64,000 nt of DNA from Burkholderiaceae bacterium (GCA_023653055.1 JAMNXR010000014.1:24080-88079); one strand, 5' to 3'. Positions 44,564 to 52,964 are shown, counted from the first letter of the stretch. Notes: a model not told the origin generated them from the sequence alone. Numbers and translations: made by a program.

Positions 44564-44995
44564 TTACCCCTTTAAGCGGGTAGCGGCCTTGCGAATCAGC
44601 GCCGCGATGACGTCACTTTTTGGCTCTTGATGATGTTCGGCCAAGCGGTCTAATGCCTGCGATACGTCGCTATCTAAAATAATTTCTACTCGCTTTGCAC
44701 CGTTCGCAATTCTTTTTCGACGATGTTCGGCAGTGCGCTCAACCGCTGAGATTGGCTTGGCGAGTCTAGGCCGTCCGCGCCGAGACAGCCCGGGTAAAAA
44801 ACCCTGACCTGGCAAATTGGCCGCGGCAGAGGGTGAGTTTGGTTTACTCCCAGCGGCTTGTCCTCCCAAAGATTTCGCCTGATTTTCAGACTTCTTGGTC
44901 CGGGGTTGACGTGCTGCTCTTTTTTGAACGACCGCATCCGGAGCAATTAAAACATCCGGAACACCAAAAAGATCGACTGTCTTTTGCTCTGTCAT
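44564..44995 (-). CDS. Ribbon-helix-helix DNA-binding protein with basic N-terminal arm
   Basis: The 143-residue protein ends with an RHH-like domain (about residues 97-140, GAKRVEIILDSDVSQALDRLAEHHQEPKSDVIAALIRKA). The middle has an AT-hook-like RRGRPRLAKP motif, preceded by a K/R/Q/A-rich disordered region. Similar small proteins are annotated as LexA-regulated; I see no LexA box here. The upstream 90 bp are AT-rich and may hold its own operator. Convergent with the elastin-like gene. Confidence 0.65.
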   Translation of the reverse strand: MTEQKTVDLFGVPDVLIAPDAVVQKRAARQPRTKKSENQAKSLGGQAAGSKPNSPSAAANLPGQGFLPGLSRRGRPRLAKPISAVERTAEHRRKRIANGAKRVEIILDSDVSQALDRLAEHHQEPKSDVIAALIRKAATRLKG

Positions 44996-45083
44996 TTTGA
45001 AATGCTCGGTAATTAAGATATCCGGTTACTATTTTATTATGATTTTAATTTTATTGCGATCAATATTCTAAATTAAAGCGTTT

Positions 45084-45986
45084 TCAACGTCCCTGAGAAG
45101 GCAAAAGCTCAAGCACAGCCTGGGCAAACACCACCGGCACTTCTTGAGGCATATTGTGACCAACACCGGGAACCACTCGATGTGAGCGGGCGCCTGTAAA
45201 GCGCTGGGCATGCGGCCCCACAACGGATGGCTGCCGGACACCATCATCGGCGCCATCAAACGTAATGGTTGGTACGGTGATGGGAGGCTGGGTCGCCAAG
45301 CGCGCCTCAATCTCAGCGTAGGCGGGATCACCTTGCACGAGACCAAAGCGGTGGCGATAAGAGTGAATCACAACTTCGACGAAATCTGGATGATCAAAAG
45401 CACGTGCACTTTTTTCAAATGTGTCAGCGTTAAAGGTCCAAGTGGGAGACCACTGCTTCCAGAGCAAATGGGTCACAGCGCGTCGATCTTTTTCTAAACC
45501 TGCCCGACCACGCTCACTATGAAAATAATATTGATACCAAAGACGATGTTCATTTTCAGGTAAATCCGGCACTAAGGCCTGCGCGATATTTTGAATGTTG
45601 TAGCTATTAAACGATACGAGCCCTGTGCAGCGTTCAGGCCACAATGCAGCCACGACACAGGCAGCGCGACCACCCCAGTCATAACCCGCGAGTAAGGCCT
45701 GAGGGATCGCCAAGGCATCCATCAGCGCCAATAGATCTGCGCCGAGTGCTGCTTGCTCACCCGAGCGTGGTGTGGAGGGACTTAGAAATGTTGTGGACCC
45801 ATAGCCCCGCAGGTAAGGCACGATCACGCGACAACCTGCTTGAGCAAGTATGGGCGCCACTTCCTCATACGCGTGAATATCGTAGGGAAATCCATGCATC
45901 AAAAAAACCGGTGGCCCGTCTATGGGTCCTGCTTCGGCATAGGTGATTTCAAGCACACCTGCGCGTATTTTCTTAAGGCTCTGCAT
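45084..45986 (-). CDS. Alpha/beta hydrolase with aspartate nucleophile (epoxide hydrolase/dehalogenase type)
   Basis: The 300-residue hydrolase has the oxyanion block FLMHGFPYDIHAYEEVAPIL, the nucleophile elbow LLAGYDWGGRAACVVA with aspartate in place of serine, a cap domain rich in W/Y/R, and the final histidine GVGHNMPQEVP. Asp nucleophiles are typical of epoxide hydrolases and haloalkane/haloacetate dehalogenases. Start ATG 45984-45986 because GGGAG lies 9 nt upstream; a TTG before it is rejected. 23 bp after dtd on the same strand. Confidence 0.83.
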   Translation of the reverse strand: MQSLKKIRAGVLEITYAEAGPIDGPPVFLMHGFPYDIHAYEEVAPILAQAGCRVIVPYLRGYGSTTFLSPSTPRSGEQAALGADLLALMDALAIPQALLAGYDWGGRAACVVAALWPERCTGLVSFNSYNIQNIAQALVPDLPENEHRLWYQYYFHSERGRAGLEKDRRAVTHLLWKQWSPTWTFNADTFEKSARAFDHPDFVEVVIHSYRHRFGLVQGDPAYAEIEARLATQPPITVPTITFDGADDGVRQPSVVGPHAQRFTGARSHRVVPGVGHNMPQEVPVVFAQAVLELLPSQGR

Positions 45987-46009
45987 AACATGTCGCTCCC
46001 TAGATGAAA

Positions 46010-46465
46010 TCAAATGTTACCAGTCGGTGATATCGACAAAGGAATGGTCACAGGGCCATCATTGATCAGGGCGACCTTCATGTCGGCAGCAAAGATACCG
46101 GTCTGAACAGGCACGCCACTCTGACGTGCCAATTCAATAAAACCATCGTAGAGACCCCTTGCTAGCTCGGGAGCCGCCGCACGACCAAAACTCGGACGCG
46201 TCCCTTTGGAGGTGTCAGCAGCCAAAGTGAATTGCGACACGATCAGCAAAGCGCCGTTGATATCTTGAACCGAATGGTTCATCTTGCCTGTCTCGTCAGA
46301 AAAAATACGGAGCTTCAGTATTTTTTCTAAAAGCTTTGAAGAGATCGTATCGGTATCGCCGTGCTCGGCACAAACGAGTACCAAGAGCCCCCGGCCGATT
46401 TGCCCAACGACTCTGCCTTCCACTGTTACGGCCGCTTCTGACACTCTCTGTAATAAGGCTTGCAC
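46010..46465 (-). CDS. dtd: D-aminoacyl-tRNA deacylase
   Basis: Dtd hydrolyses D-aminoacyl-tRNAs. The 151-residue protein has [17 protein letters not shown] at the start and the two DTD motifs: [17 protein letters not shown] and a GP-containing [11 protein letters not shown] near the end. The GTG start has GGAG 7 nt upstream. Followed by the alpha/beta hydrolase gene. Confidence 0.95.
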   Translation of the reverse strand: MQALLQRVSEAAVTVEGRVVGQIGRGLLVLVCAEHGDTDTISSKLLEKILKLRIFSDETGKMNHSVQDINGALLIVSQFTLAADTSKGTRPSFGRAAAPELARGLYDGFIELARQSGVPVQTGIFAADMKVALINDGPVTIPLSISPTGNI

Positions 46466-46596
46466 ACACGTTCTCCGGATCGCTCAAAAAAACATTTTAC
46501 CTATGTGCGCTAGCAGACAGTCTGACGGCCTCGTCGCTCTTACATTGGAGGTGATGGCATGCCAATTCAGGCATCGAATTTCAAGGAGTATTGAAA

Positions 46597-46911
46597 ATGA
46601 GAAATTACAAATATGCTGTCGCCACCGCAATGGCAGCCGCAATGATTACACTGGTGGGCTGTGTCGCACCAGGTACTCCCGGATATCCGGCCACATCTGT
46701 CGATGATGCAAACGTGACGGCTCAAGTCAGAACGGCATTGGTCAATGAAGCGATGTTTAAAGTCAATCAGGTCCGCGTCGAAACCGTCAATGGTGTTGTG
46801 ACATTAACGGGCACCGTCCAGTCGCGCCCAGAGGCTGATCGCGTCGTTGAAATGACTAAAACGGTTCAAGGTGTCAAAGAGATCAGAAATAGCTTGGACG
46901 TCCGTCCATAA
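46597..46911 (+). CDS. BON-domain lipoprotein
   Basis: The 104-residue lipoprotein has a lipobox LVGC (signal peptide MRNYKYAVATAMAAAMITLVGC) and one BON domain (DDANVTAQVRTALVNEAMFKVNQVRVETVNGVVTLTGTVQ...RVVEMTKTVQGVKEIRNSL). BON lipoproteins such as OsmY/DolP relatives bind phospholipid at the outer membrane. AAGGAG lies 8 nt before the ATG at 46597; the TTG two codons earlier is too close to it. Confidence 0.9.
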   Translation: MRNYKYAVATAMAAAMITLVGCVAPGTPGYPATSVDDANVTAQVRTALVNEAMFKVNQVRVETVNGVVTLTGTVQSRPEADRVVEMTKTVQGVKEIRNSLDVRP

Positions 46912-46929
46912 GCAATAATCTACATACCC

Positions 46930-47835
46930 TTACGCGTCGATCGAGTATCTGACCGTAAGGGTATGCTGGCCTCTTGGCTCGAGCGTGACAAAATTGTCGA
47001 GCGCATTTGCACTTTCGACGCAAACCATTTCTTGCCAAGCAGCGGCACCAAGGTCATTCATTTTGGATCCGGTCTCAAGCCATGGATTCCACACTACAGT
47101 ACTATGACTTTTGGATTTCTCAATCCTAATTGTGCGACCAAGTAAACGATCGTCGATGAGGCAGTCTTTTAGAGTGTTTAAAAATACCTTACCTGTTTCA
47201 CCTGCAAATCGTACTGCACCAACTTGTGTTTTTCGTATATTTTGATCAATCAGGTCAATATAGTCATTGCTCTCTAAACCCTCGATCTGAATGTCATCGA
47301 TCGCAGCAATCTTGAAGTATGCATGCAAGGCTTCAGAGATGGTAATGGGGGCCACGCCTGTATTGGTGGTGGTGAGTGAAATGGATAATGCTTCGCCGAC
47401 TGAAATCCGAGTCGCTAACTTAGCCGTCAACGGGTTGCGCGCGGCTGCCTCATGTGTGGGTACCATATTGAGATCGATGTCCACAGTTCCCAAAGGGCCA
47501 GTGGATATCGCAGTCACCTCCCAGTCGCATAGCCTGGCATAGCCATGCGCGGGTGCTGTCGTATCGGTTTGGTGCGCGCCAAACCATGGCCAACAAATCG
47601 GGACACCTGCACGGATTGCACGACCAGGAAGCCAATGTTTGGGGACCGCACTCCAAAGCACGGGTTTAGCTTGTGACTTGGGCTGCCACTCGAGCACTTG
47701 GCCACCCTGAAGGCTGATAGTTGCCGTCGCCAGAGGATGGTTGATACGGATGAGTACGACACCCAGTTCAGTTTGCTGAAAAGAAATGTAATCACAATCA
47801 CCGAAACGATTTTGTAATGCTTGGAGTGTGTGCAT
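46930..47835 (-). CDS. D-hexose-6-phosphate mutarotase (YeaD family)
   Basis: The 301-residue protein is a galactose-mutarotase-fold enzyme of the YeaD type: GGQVLEWQPKSQAKPVLW, AIRAGVPICWPWFGAH, HGYARLCDWEV, EALHAYFKIA and a C-terminal GAAAWQEMVCVESANA motif. It interconverts hexose-6-phosphate anomers. The 3' end is convergent with the BON lipoprotein gene; pirin lies upstream on the same strand. Confidence 0.9.
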   Translation of the reverse strand: MHTLQALQNRFGDCDYISFQQTELGVVLIRINHPLATATISLQGGQVLEWQPKSQAKPVLWSAVPKHWLPGRAIRAGVPICWPWFGAHQTDTTAPAHGYARLCDWEVTAISTGPLGTVDIDLNMVPTHEAAARNPLTAKLATRISVGEALSISLTTTNTGVAPITISEALHAYFKIAAIDDIQIEGLESNDYIDLIDQNIRKTQVGAVRFAGETGKVFLNTLKDCLIDDRLLGRTIRIEKSKSHSTVVWNPWLETGSKMNDLGAAAWQEMVCVESANALDNFVTLEPRGQHTLTVRYSIDA

Positions 47836-47892
47836 ACCGGATCATCCAATCAATCGTTGACTTGAGTCTGTGAAGGTAGACGATTGACGAGC

Positions 47893-48591
47893 TCAGGCAA
47901 CCAGATCGAAGACCAATACTTCTGCGTCTTCACCCTCGCTCAAGGTCAACTCAGTCTCTTCAGATAACTTTGCCGCATCACCTGCAAACAGCTTTTGTCC
48001 GTTGACAAGTAGCGTGCCTCGCACAAGGTGCACGTAAGCTTTGCGCATTGGATTTAAAGATAGGGTGAATGTCTCCGCGCCATTAAAAAGACCTGCATAT
48101 ATACGTGCGTCGGCATGGATACTGACAGAGCCATTTGCACCATCTGGCGAGGTGACCAATCTGAGTGTTCCTCTTTTTTCAGTTTCTGCAAACGTTTTTT
48201 GCTCATAACCGGGAGGCACGCCGAGCTGATTGGGCTCGATCCAAATCTGAAAAAAATGCGTGGCCTCATGTTGTTCGTGATTGAACTCACTGTGCACCAC
48301 CCCACTGCCCGCACTCATACGTTGCACATCGCCGGGGGGGATCGCGGTGCCGTTGCCGATGTTGTCTTTGTGCGCAAGCGATCCAGACAGCACGTAACTG
48401 ATAATTTCCATGTCGCGATGGCCGTGGCTGCCGAACCCTTTGCCGGGTGCGATGCGGTCCTCGTTGATGACACGCAAGTTCCCCCAACCCATCTGTGCTG
48501 GATCGTGGTAGCCCGCAAAGGAGAACGAGTGGTGACTTTTAAGCCAGCCATGATCAGCGTAGCCGCGATCTTGAGATTTGCGAATGATCAT
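47893..48591 (-). CDS. Pirin family protein (YhhW/quercetinase type)
   Basis: The 232-residue bicupin starts MIIRKSQDRGYADHGWLKSHHSFSF. Metal ligands lie in GFGSHGHRDMEIISYV and EFNHEQHEATHFFQIWI. YhhW-type pirins have quercetin dioxygenase activity in vitro; the physiological role is unclear. Start ATG 48589-48591 with AAGG 8 nt upstream; longer readings are not conserved. A 74-bp deleted copy of this gene lies at 49944-50017. Confidence 0.9.
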   Translation of the reverse strand: MIIRKSQDRGYADHGWLKSHHSFSFAGYHDPAQMGWGNLRVINEDRIAPGKGFGSHGHRDMEIISYVLSGSLAHKDNIGNGTAIPPGDVQRMSAGSGVVHSEFNHEQHEATHFFQIWIEPNQLGVPPGYEQKTFAETEKRGTLRLVTSPDGANGSVSIHADARIYAGLFNGAETFTLSLNPMRKAYVHLVRGTLLVNGQKLFAGDAAKLSEETELTLSEGEDAEVLVFDLVA

Positions 48592-48696
48592 ATTGGCTGC
48601 CTTATTTGGTTTGAACCGATCTGAGAGCAACATCATGTGCAGAGGTAATACCAGCAAACTCGATGACTGACCAAGAGTTAACAACACACTTCTTCA

Positions 48697-49467
48697 TTAC
48701 TTATAGGTTTCATTAATAGTCTGATTTCCCTGCCCCATCGTAGCAATCGTGGTTGCTTGAACCTCTTTGCTGAGAGCTGTTAGGGTATTGTTCGCATTGA
48801 TACGATAGGTTGTGATGCTATTGTAAATTAGCAACTCTGTACCATATACTTTTGTAGTGTCAATAGTAATGTACAAAAGCGTGGTGTCCGTATCGGCTGA
48901 AACTTTCCAGGTTCTGCTGCCTTCAGTAGCAGGTCTTGGTGAATCGCCAGTGTAGTTTACATAGGTAGCCAAAGTACCTGACGCTCCAGCAGTCACTGAG
49001 GTTGGGGGCGCTGCTTGATTGGACCAGACAAGGCCAAGTGGATAACCATTTTTCGTGGCGCCAGTCGTTATCGGGGTCACATTTGTTGGGTCAAAATAAT
49101 ACGGAGTACTTTTACTACCATCGTAGCTGTAAAAACTTTTGCAAAACGCATTAGAGTCAGCAACTATCGAGTCAATTTCAGATTCGTACGTGATTAAAGC
49201 AGCGGCACCATTTAAGGTTTGCCCTGAGACCGTAGGAGTAAAAGTCTGTTGTCTTGTCCCCTGGCAGTAACCACTAACAGTACCCGTTATTTTGCTTCCG
49301 CCTTTCACCCAGCTTGTGTAGGCTGCATTTAAATTTAATGTTGGGGAACTAGATGAAGAGCTATCACCCCCACCACATGCTGCCAATATGACTACTGATA
49401 AAAGAGGCAAAGCCAGTTTAAATTTTGTTTTGTTGAACATCTGTGAAGCAGGAGTGTTGAATATCAT
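48697..49467 (-). CDS. Hypothetical lipoprotein with truncated paralogue next door
   Basis: The protein (256 residues from this start) has a lipoprotein signal (LALPLLSVVILAAC), then GGGDSSSSSS, a flexible spacer, and a beta-rich T/S/Y/N domain ending in TTLLYITIDTTKVYGTELLI, TYRINANNTLTAL and a TMGQGNQTINETYK tail. No function known to me. ATG 49465-49467 has AGGA 9 nt upstream; ATG 49438-49440 would give an ideal 22-residue signal. A related 3' fragment lies at 49555-49779. Confidence 0.65.
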   Translation of the reverse strand: MIFNTPASQMFNKTKFKLALPLLSVVILAACGGGDSSSSSSPTLNLNAAYTSWVKGGSKITGTVSGYCQGTRQQTFTPTVSGQTLNGAAALITYESEIDSIVADSNAFCKSFYSYDGSKSTPYYFDPTNVTPITTGATKNGYPLGLVWSNQAAPPTSVTAGASGTLATYVNYTGDSPRPATEGSRTWKVSADTDTTLLYITIDTTKVYGTELLIYNSITTYRINANNTLTALSKEVQATTIATMGQGNQTINETYK

Positions 49468-49554
49468 TTTCATTAATCCTATTATCTAATTTTCATCATT
49501 ACTTTAAAGAGAGCGTTATTTCTTAACCGTCAGATGACTCGATTTTTCAACACA

Positions 49555-49779
49555 TCATGGCTGTTGATAGACCTCATCAATATTCTGATCACCGTCACGT
49601 GTTACAAATCCGGTTGGCTTAATATTTTTACGTAAATTCGTTAATGTATTGTTGGCATTGATACGGTAATAATTGCTTTGGTTAAAAAGTAATTGATTGC
49701 CAACAGCCGTATATGCTTTATTGTTCGTAATAAGCATTAGGGTTGTTGGAGTATCTGCCGTAACTGCCCAAGTTTGAAT
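49555..49779 (-). pseudogene. 3' remnant of a paralogue of the adjacent lipoprotein gene
   Basis: Read in frame this encodes IQTWAVTADTPTTLMLI followed by TNNKAYTAVGNQLLF, YRINANNTLTNL and a DQNIDEVYQQP end. It aligns without gaps to the last part of the intact lipoprotein (TWKVSADTDTTLLYI ... YGTELLIYN, TYRINANNTLTAL, NQTINETYK). A stop codon (TAG) lies directly upstream at 49780-49782, and no 5' part (signal peptide, serine linker) is found, so this is a truncated duplicate. Confidence 0.8.
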
Positions 49780-49943
49780 CTAATAATGATATTTTGTTTA
49801 TTATGACAGATTCTAGCCTAATAAAACTATCGTTGAACAGCTTTGGCAGTGACACCCAATTGACAGGTAAAAAACTCTATGTTGGTTACCATCAACATAA
49901 CCAAACGTTGACTTGAGACTTTACTGGAAGATTATTGAGGTGA

Positions 49944-50017
49944 TCAGACGGCCAGATCGAAGACCAATACTTCTGCGTCTTCATGTAGCCATGATCTTGA
50001 CACTTGTGAATGATCAA
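49944..50017 (-). pseudogene. Deleted copy of the pirin gene (both ends joined)
   Basis: The 74 bp contain the first 12 codons of pirin (49984-50017, 5' part LIIHKCQDHGY versus MIIRKSQDRGY) joined directly to the last 11-12 codons (49944-49983). A 32-bp stretch, 49952-49983, is identical to 47901-47932 at the pirin 3' end; upstream flank similarity (cgttgacttgag at 49906-49917) also recurs before the pirin 3' end. The central about 625 bp are lost. Confidence 0.8.
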
Positions 50018-50078
50018 CATGCGTGCAGTTCGTTGATCGAGCAGGTAGTTGAACGCTAGACGCTCAAGATCTCATTAC

Positions 50079-51020
50079 TTATATTAAGCGCAACAACGAT
50101 TCGCGCATCGACACGTCACCGCTTTGAGCGATTTTAAATGCTGCAGGGTAGTCGATTTCAAAAGGGGTTTTACTAAGCGGGACAACCTTTAAATCAAACT
50201 CACGCCAATAAAATTGCATGTCCTTTGATTTCCAGTTTGCGTATACGGATTCCCAATCTAAACAACCAGAATCGGAACCTGGCGTAATCGATAGCTGCGT
50301 GACAGTTTGGCTAGCTGCCTGATAGCGCGCATCAAAAGACTGTCTTAATTTGTTAGTTTGATTGACCAGTGATTTGTGGACAGTCAAATTATTAAAAATT
50401 AAAACGTCTCCTGCACGGACATCACCCGATACCCATTGGCCCGAAAAATCCTCAAGAATGCCCATTCCAAAAAACTTTGCTTTACGAATTCCTTGAGTGT
50501 GAGATTTGGATGCCACGGCTAAGACGCCTTGCTCGACAGGATAATCACCTAGCGGAACCCACATGGTGCAGAAATCCCCTCCACCAACATACATTTGGTC
50601 TTGATGACTATCAGTTGATACGTCTTTTGGAAAATAATTACGAAGAAAAAAATTAGGATGCGCTAGAGTCGGCTCGTTAAATATTCTGTCAAAAAGAGAC
50701 AAGACATTAGCGTGTGTACGCAAACGATGGAGCTCTTCGTCGCACCACATACGGTGTAAATACTTTATATCCGCACCACGAACAGTTTTAAAATCGAACG
50801 CGTCGTCGACTAAGGCATCTGAAATTTGAGTATGTTTTTTAAGCCAGCTTGCTTCAGAGGCGATGTTCAATAATCTACTGCGCACAGTTATGACGCTTTC
50901 ACGGGGAATTAAGCCACGAATAAACAAATAACCGTCTTCACTCAGGCGCTTAGACAAGGCATCGCCATCTAAAAGTAAATCAGAAGAGTCTTGAAAAGGT
51001 ATAAGCTGCACGTCAAACAT
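50079..51020 (-). CDS. Phytanoyl-CoA dioxygenase (PhyH) family Fe(II)/2-oxoglutarate oxygenase
   Basis: The 313-residue protein has the PhyH metal triad: H139 and D141 (STDSHQDQMYV) and distal H215 (FNNLTVHKSL), with R226 as probable 2-oxoglutarate ligand (NKLRQSFDARY). WVPLGDYPVEQGVLAVASKSH is the family core strand pair. Bacterial PhyH proteins hydroxylate ectoine, amino acids, sugars or secondary metabolites; the substrate is not predictable here. A small orphan gene lies 38 bp upstream on the same strand. It sits in the accessory zone beside the guaA scar. Confidence 0.85.
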   Translation of the reverse strand: MFDVQLIPFQDSSDLLLDGDALSKRLSEDGYLFIRGLIPRESVITVRSRLLNIASEASWLKKHTQISDALVDDAFDFKTVRGADIKYLHRMWCDEELHRLRTHANVLSLFDRIFNEPTLAHPNFFLRNYFPKDVSTDSHQDQMYVGGGDFCTMWVPLGDYPVEQGVLAVASKSHTQGIRKAKFFGMGILEDFSGQWVSGDVRAGDVLIFNNLTVHKSLVNQTNKLRQSFDARYQAASQTVTQLSITPGSDSGCLDWESVYANWKSKDMQFYWREFDLKVVPLSKTPFEIDYPAAFKIAQSGDVSMRESLLRLI

Positions 51021-51058
51021 CCTTCAATCAATATTGAAAATATAGAGTAGGAAAGTAA

Positions 51059-51361
51059 TTATTCCGGTTTGAAGCGGCCGTAATCAATGTCCCCGTGCCG
51101 AAAGGGAACCCACATTTTCATCTCATCGTTGAGATGAATACCGTATTTATTTTTGCAGAATATTTTCAAGTCATTAATATCAGTGCTCGGTTCATGCTGT
51201 GACAATTCAGCATCTACGAGCGGATGCTTAGCAAAGCATTCAACCCATAACTTTACCAAATCAGTGCGCGTACTCTCAGGAAAGTCGTTGACCAACGCAC
51301 ACAACTCCCATGTGGCCTCTAATTCTTGCCATAAGTTTTCTATATATATGTTCGAAGACAT
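51059..51361 (-). CDS. Small hypothetical protein next to the PhyH gene
   Basis: The 100-residue acidic protein is helical at the N-terminus (NLWQELEATWELCALVNDF) and has no signal peptide, membrane helix or motif I recognise. It lies 38 bp before the PhyH-type gene on the same strand, so both may form a unit. The ATG is followed by SSNIYIENL. Coding status rests on length and operon position, so confidence is moderate. Confidence 0.5.
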   Translation of the reverse strand: MSSNIYIENLWQELEATWELCALVNDFPESTRTDLVKLWVECFAKHPLVDAELSQHEPSTDINDLKIFCKNKYGIHLNDEMKMWVPFRHGDIDYGRFKPE

Positions 51362-51501
51362 AGACCACTCATAATGATATTGGATAAGAAACGTTGGTGC
51401 TCGCTAACACTTGGCAATGAATCGTGAACTTAGTCATCACTAGAACTGTGCACAATTGGTTTCAAAATAGGTATTTTTTGTGCGGATTGTGAGAGCAAAC
51501 C

Positions 51502-51516
51502 CTACTCCCACTCAAT
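51502..51516 (-). repeat. Left attachment repeat (guaA 3' end copy)
   Basis: CTACTCCCACTCAAT is identical to the last 15 bp of guaA (52965-52979), including the TAG stop and the codons for IEWE. Repeats of a gene's 3' end flanking an integrase gene are the usual att sites of integrative elements. Confidence 0.85.
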
Positions 51517-51573
51517 AGTTACTCGACTAAAATAGTCAATAAAATCAACAACTTGCGATAGTTGATTTTTCGT

Positions 51574-51594
51574 GTGTAACTTTTGTGTAACTTT
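51574..51594 (+). repeat. Arm-type repeats, left end
   Basis: GTGTAACTTT occurs twice in direct orientation (51574-51583 and 51585-51594). Related words GTGTAGCTTT (52847-52856), GTGTAACTGT (52859-52868) and GTGTAACTAC (52919-52928) lie near the right end. Their arrangement fits arm-binding sites of a tyrosine integrase. Confidence 0.5.
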
Positions 51595-51714
51595 GAGCAC
51601 GGACATAAGTTCCCTTATGGTTGGACTAAGTGCTTGTGAAGCTTAGATTTTACTTTCGTTTTGATACACAGATTGCTAGTGAGTAAAAAAACTTTCTTCG
51701 TTCCTAACACTTGC

Positions 51715-52168
51715 CTACTTCTCAATAGCAACAACCGTATTGAATAGTCCATAGTGAGATAGTCCTTCGTGACTATCAATTCCTGTGTACCTCAACGATG
51801 CATCTTCATAACGCCTAAATGCAAACACAGCTTGGTTCATATGCTCCGTATTGAACACACGTAGTTGGACAAGAAGATGAAAGTCCTTAACTGTTAAACC
51901 CGTTACAGTGAGGAATAAGTCTGGCTCCAACTTCGTAATAACATCTTGCAATGTGTTTTCTCTGAAATCAGTTAGATACATGAATGCAGGAATTCGAGTG
52001 GCGAACTTAATCAGCTTTTCTTGTACAAGCTTTCTCTTAGATTTGTACTCTTTTTCCTCCTCACTAAGTTCTTTCTTTTCCTTATCACTCAAGTCACGAC
52101 TCTTACCCTTCTCCTTAATTTCTTTAATCTTGTCGCTTTTGTTGATGATAGTTTCAATGATGTTGTCA
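51715..52168 (-). pseudogene. C-terminal fragment of a restriction-type helicase-like protein
   Basis: About 150 residues read from GDNIIETIINKSDK through a K/E-rich helix to LVQEKLIKFATRIPAFMYL, then DVITKLEPDLFLTVTGLTVKDF, HMNQAVFAFRRYEDASLRY and a HEGLSHYGLFNTVVAIEK end. From memory this resembles the C-terminus of DEAD/DEAH-box restriction (type I/III-like) helicases; identification is tentative. There is no own start: the upstream part of this frame is out-of-frame integrase sequence. The join is near 52166-52172. Confidence 0.6.
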
Positions 52169-52804
52169 CCTAACCAGCGTGTCAAACTGATTAAACTTAA
52201 CGTGACTTGGCAAGGTATTACGTCTTGTACGTTCATCGCCCGTGTCAATCTTTCCAAGCTTCTTAAAATCAAACGCTTCTATGTAACTTTCCCCACGTTG
52301 GTGTAGCCGTAACATCATTGCGTTAATGGTACTTTGCTCATTAAGCACAGTCGTTCTGCTGACTGGCAGCTTCTTTTTATTCTTAGTGCGGTGATGGAAA
52401 TAGTTTTCGCAGTCTGTGCGTTCCATTTCCTTAATCTTGGTGTCTTTGCCTATGAACTTGAGCCAATGCTCTAAGTGTGTTTTGATAGTGCCGAGCCTTC
52501 CCTTAACGATTAAGCCAGCTTCCATATCCACTGTTCGTTGCTTAATGTAATCTTCAACAGCTTGCTTAGCTGTCATAGAGAAGTAGGTTTTACCAGCTAA
52601 TTGCTGTGCCATTAGCTCGTGGTAATACTTCTTTGCTTTAGCCTCAGCCGTGTCTCTATTTCTCGTACGCAGACTAAATCGTGCGTACTTCTTCTCCTTA
52701 GCCAACCACATACGCATCTGCCAATATTCACCTCTTTGGTAAATTAAGGCTTCGTCGTATATGGCTATCTCATTGGCATTGGATGGCTGTTTTTTGAGTG
52801 GCAT
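52166..52804 (-). pseudogene. Truncated tyrosine recombinase (integrase), N-terminal part only
   Basis: The 212-residue reading shows an N-terminal arm-binding region (YQRGEYWQMRMWLAKEKKYARFSL, TRNRDTAEAKAKKYYHELM) and a SAM-like core-binding domain (TIKTHLEHWLKFIGKDTKIKEM through TVLNEQSTINAMMLRLHQRG), then ERTRRNTLPSHVKFNQFDTLVR and a stop. The catalytic R-K-H-R-H-Y domain is absent. The start lies 160 bp from the guaA stop. The element can therefore not excise with this enzyme. Confidence 0.85.
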
Positions 52805-52846
52805 TTGGCGTGGATGTTACGTACGAATTTGAATAGCTACAGCTTT

Positions 52847-52928
52847 GTGTAGCTTTACGTGTAACTGTAATTCCAACGCCTAATAAAATCAACGACTTAT
52901 TTGATTTGTGAAAGTTTTGTGTAACTAC
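52847..52928 (+). repeat. Arm-type repeats, right end
   Basis: GTGTAGCTTT (52847-52856), GTGTAACTGT (52859-52868) and GTGTAACTAC (52919-52928) are in the same orientation as the left-end pair. TTTTGTGTAACT and AATCAACAACTT words are also shared with the left end. Confidence 0.5.
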
Positions 52929-52964
52929 AAAACTCTTATAAATCAACAACTTAGACTACAAAAA

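Larger units (their letters stand above)
51362..51714. other. Gene-free stretch holding the left end of the guaA integration scar
   Basis: This 353-bp AT-rich stretch has no convincing gene. It contains the left copy of the 15-bp guaA-end repeat (51502-51516), two GTGTAACTTT arm-type words (51574-51594), and AATCAACAACTT, a word that recurs beside the right copy. On the minus strand the sequence leading into the repeat reads IDYFSRVTIEWE-stop, a guaA-like 3' end. Confidence 0.7.

Noticed and set aside
51404..51715. CTAACACTTG repeated at 51404-51413 and 51706-51715
   Set aside because: Only 10 bp in AT-rich sequence, not aligned with the att repeats; could be chance.
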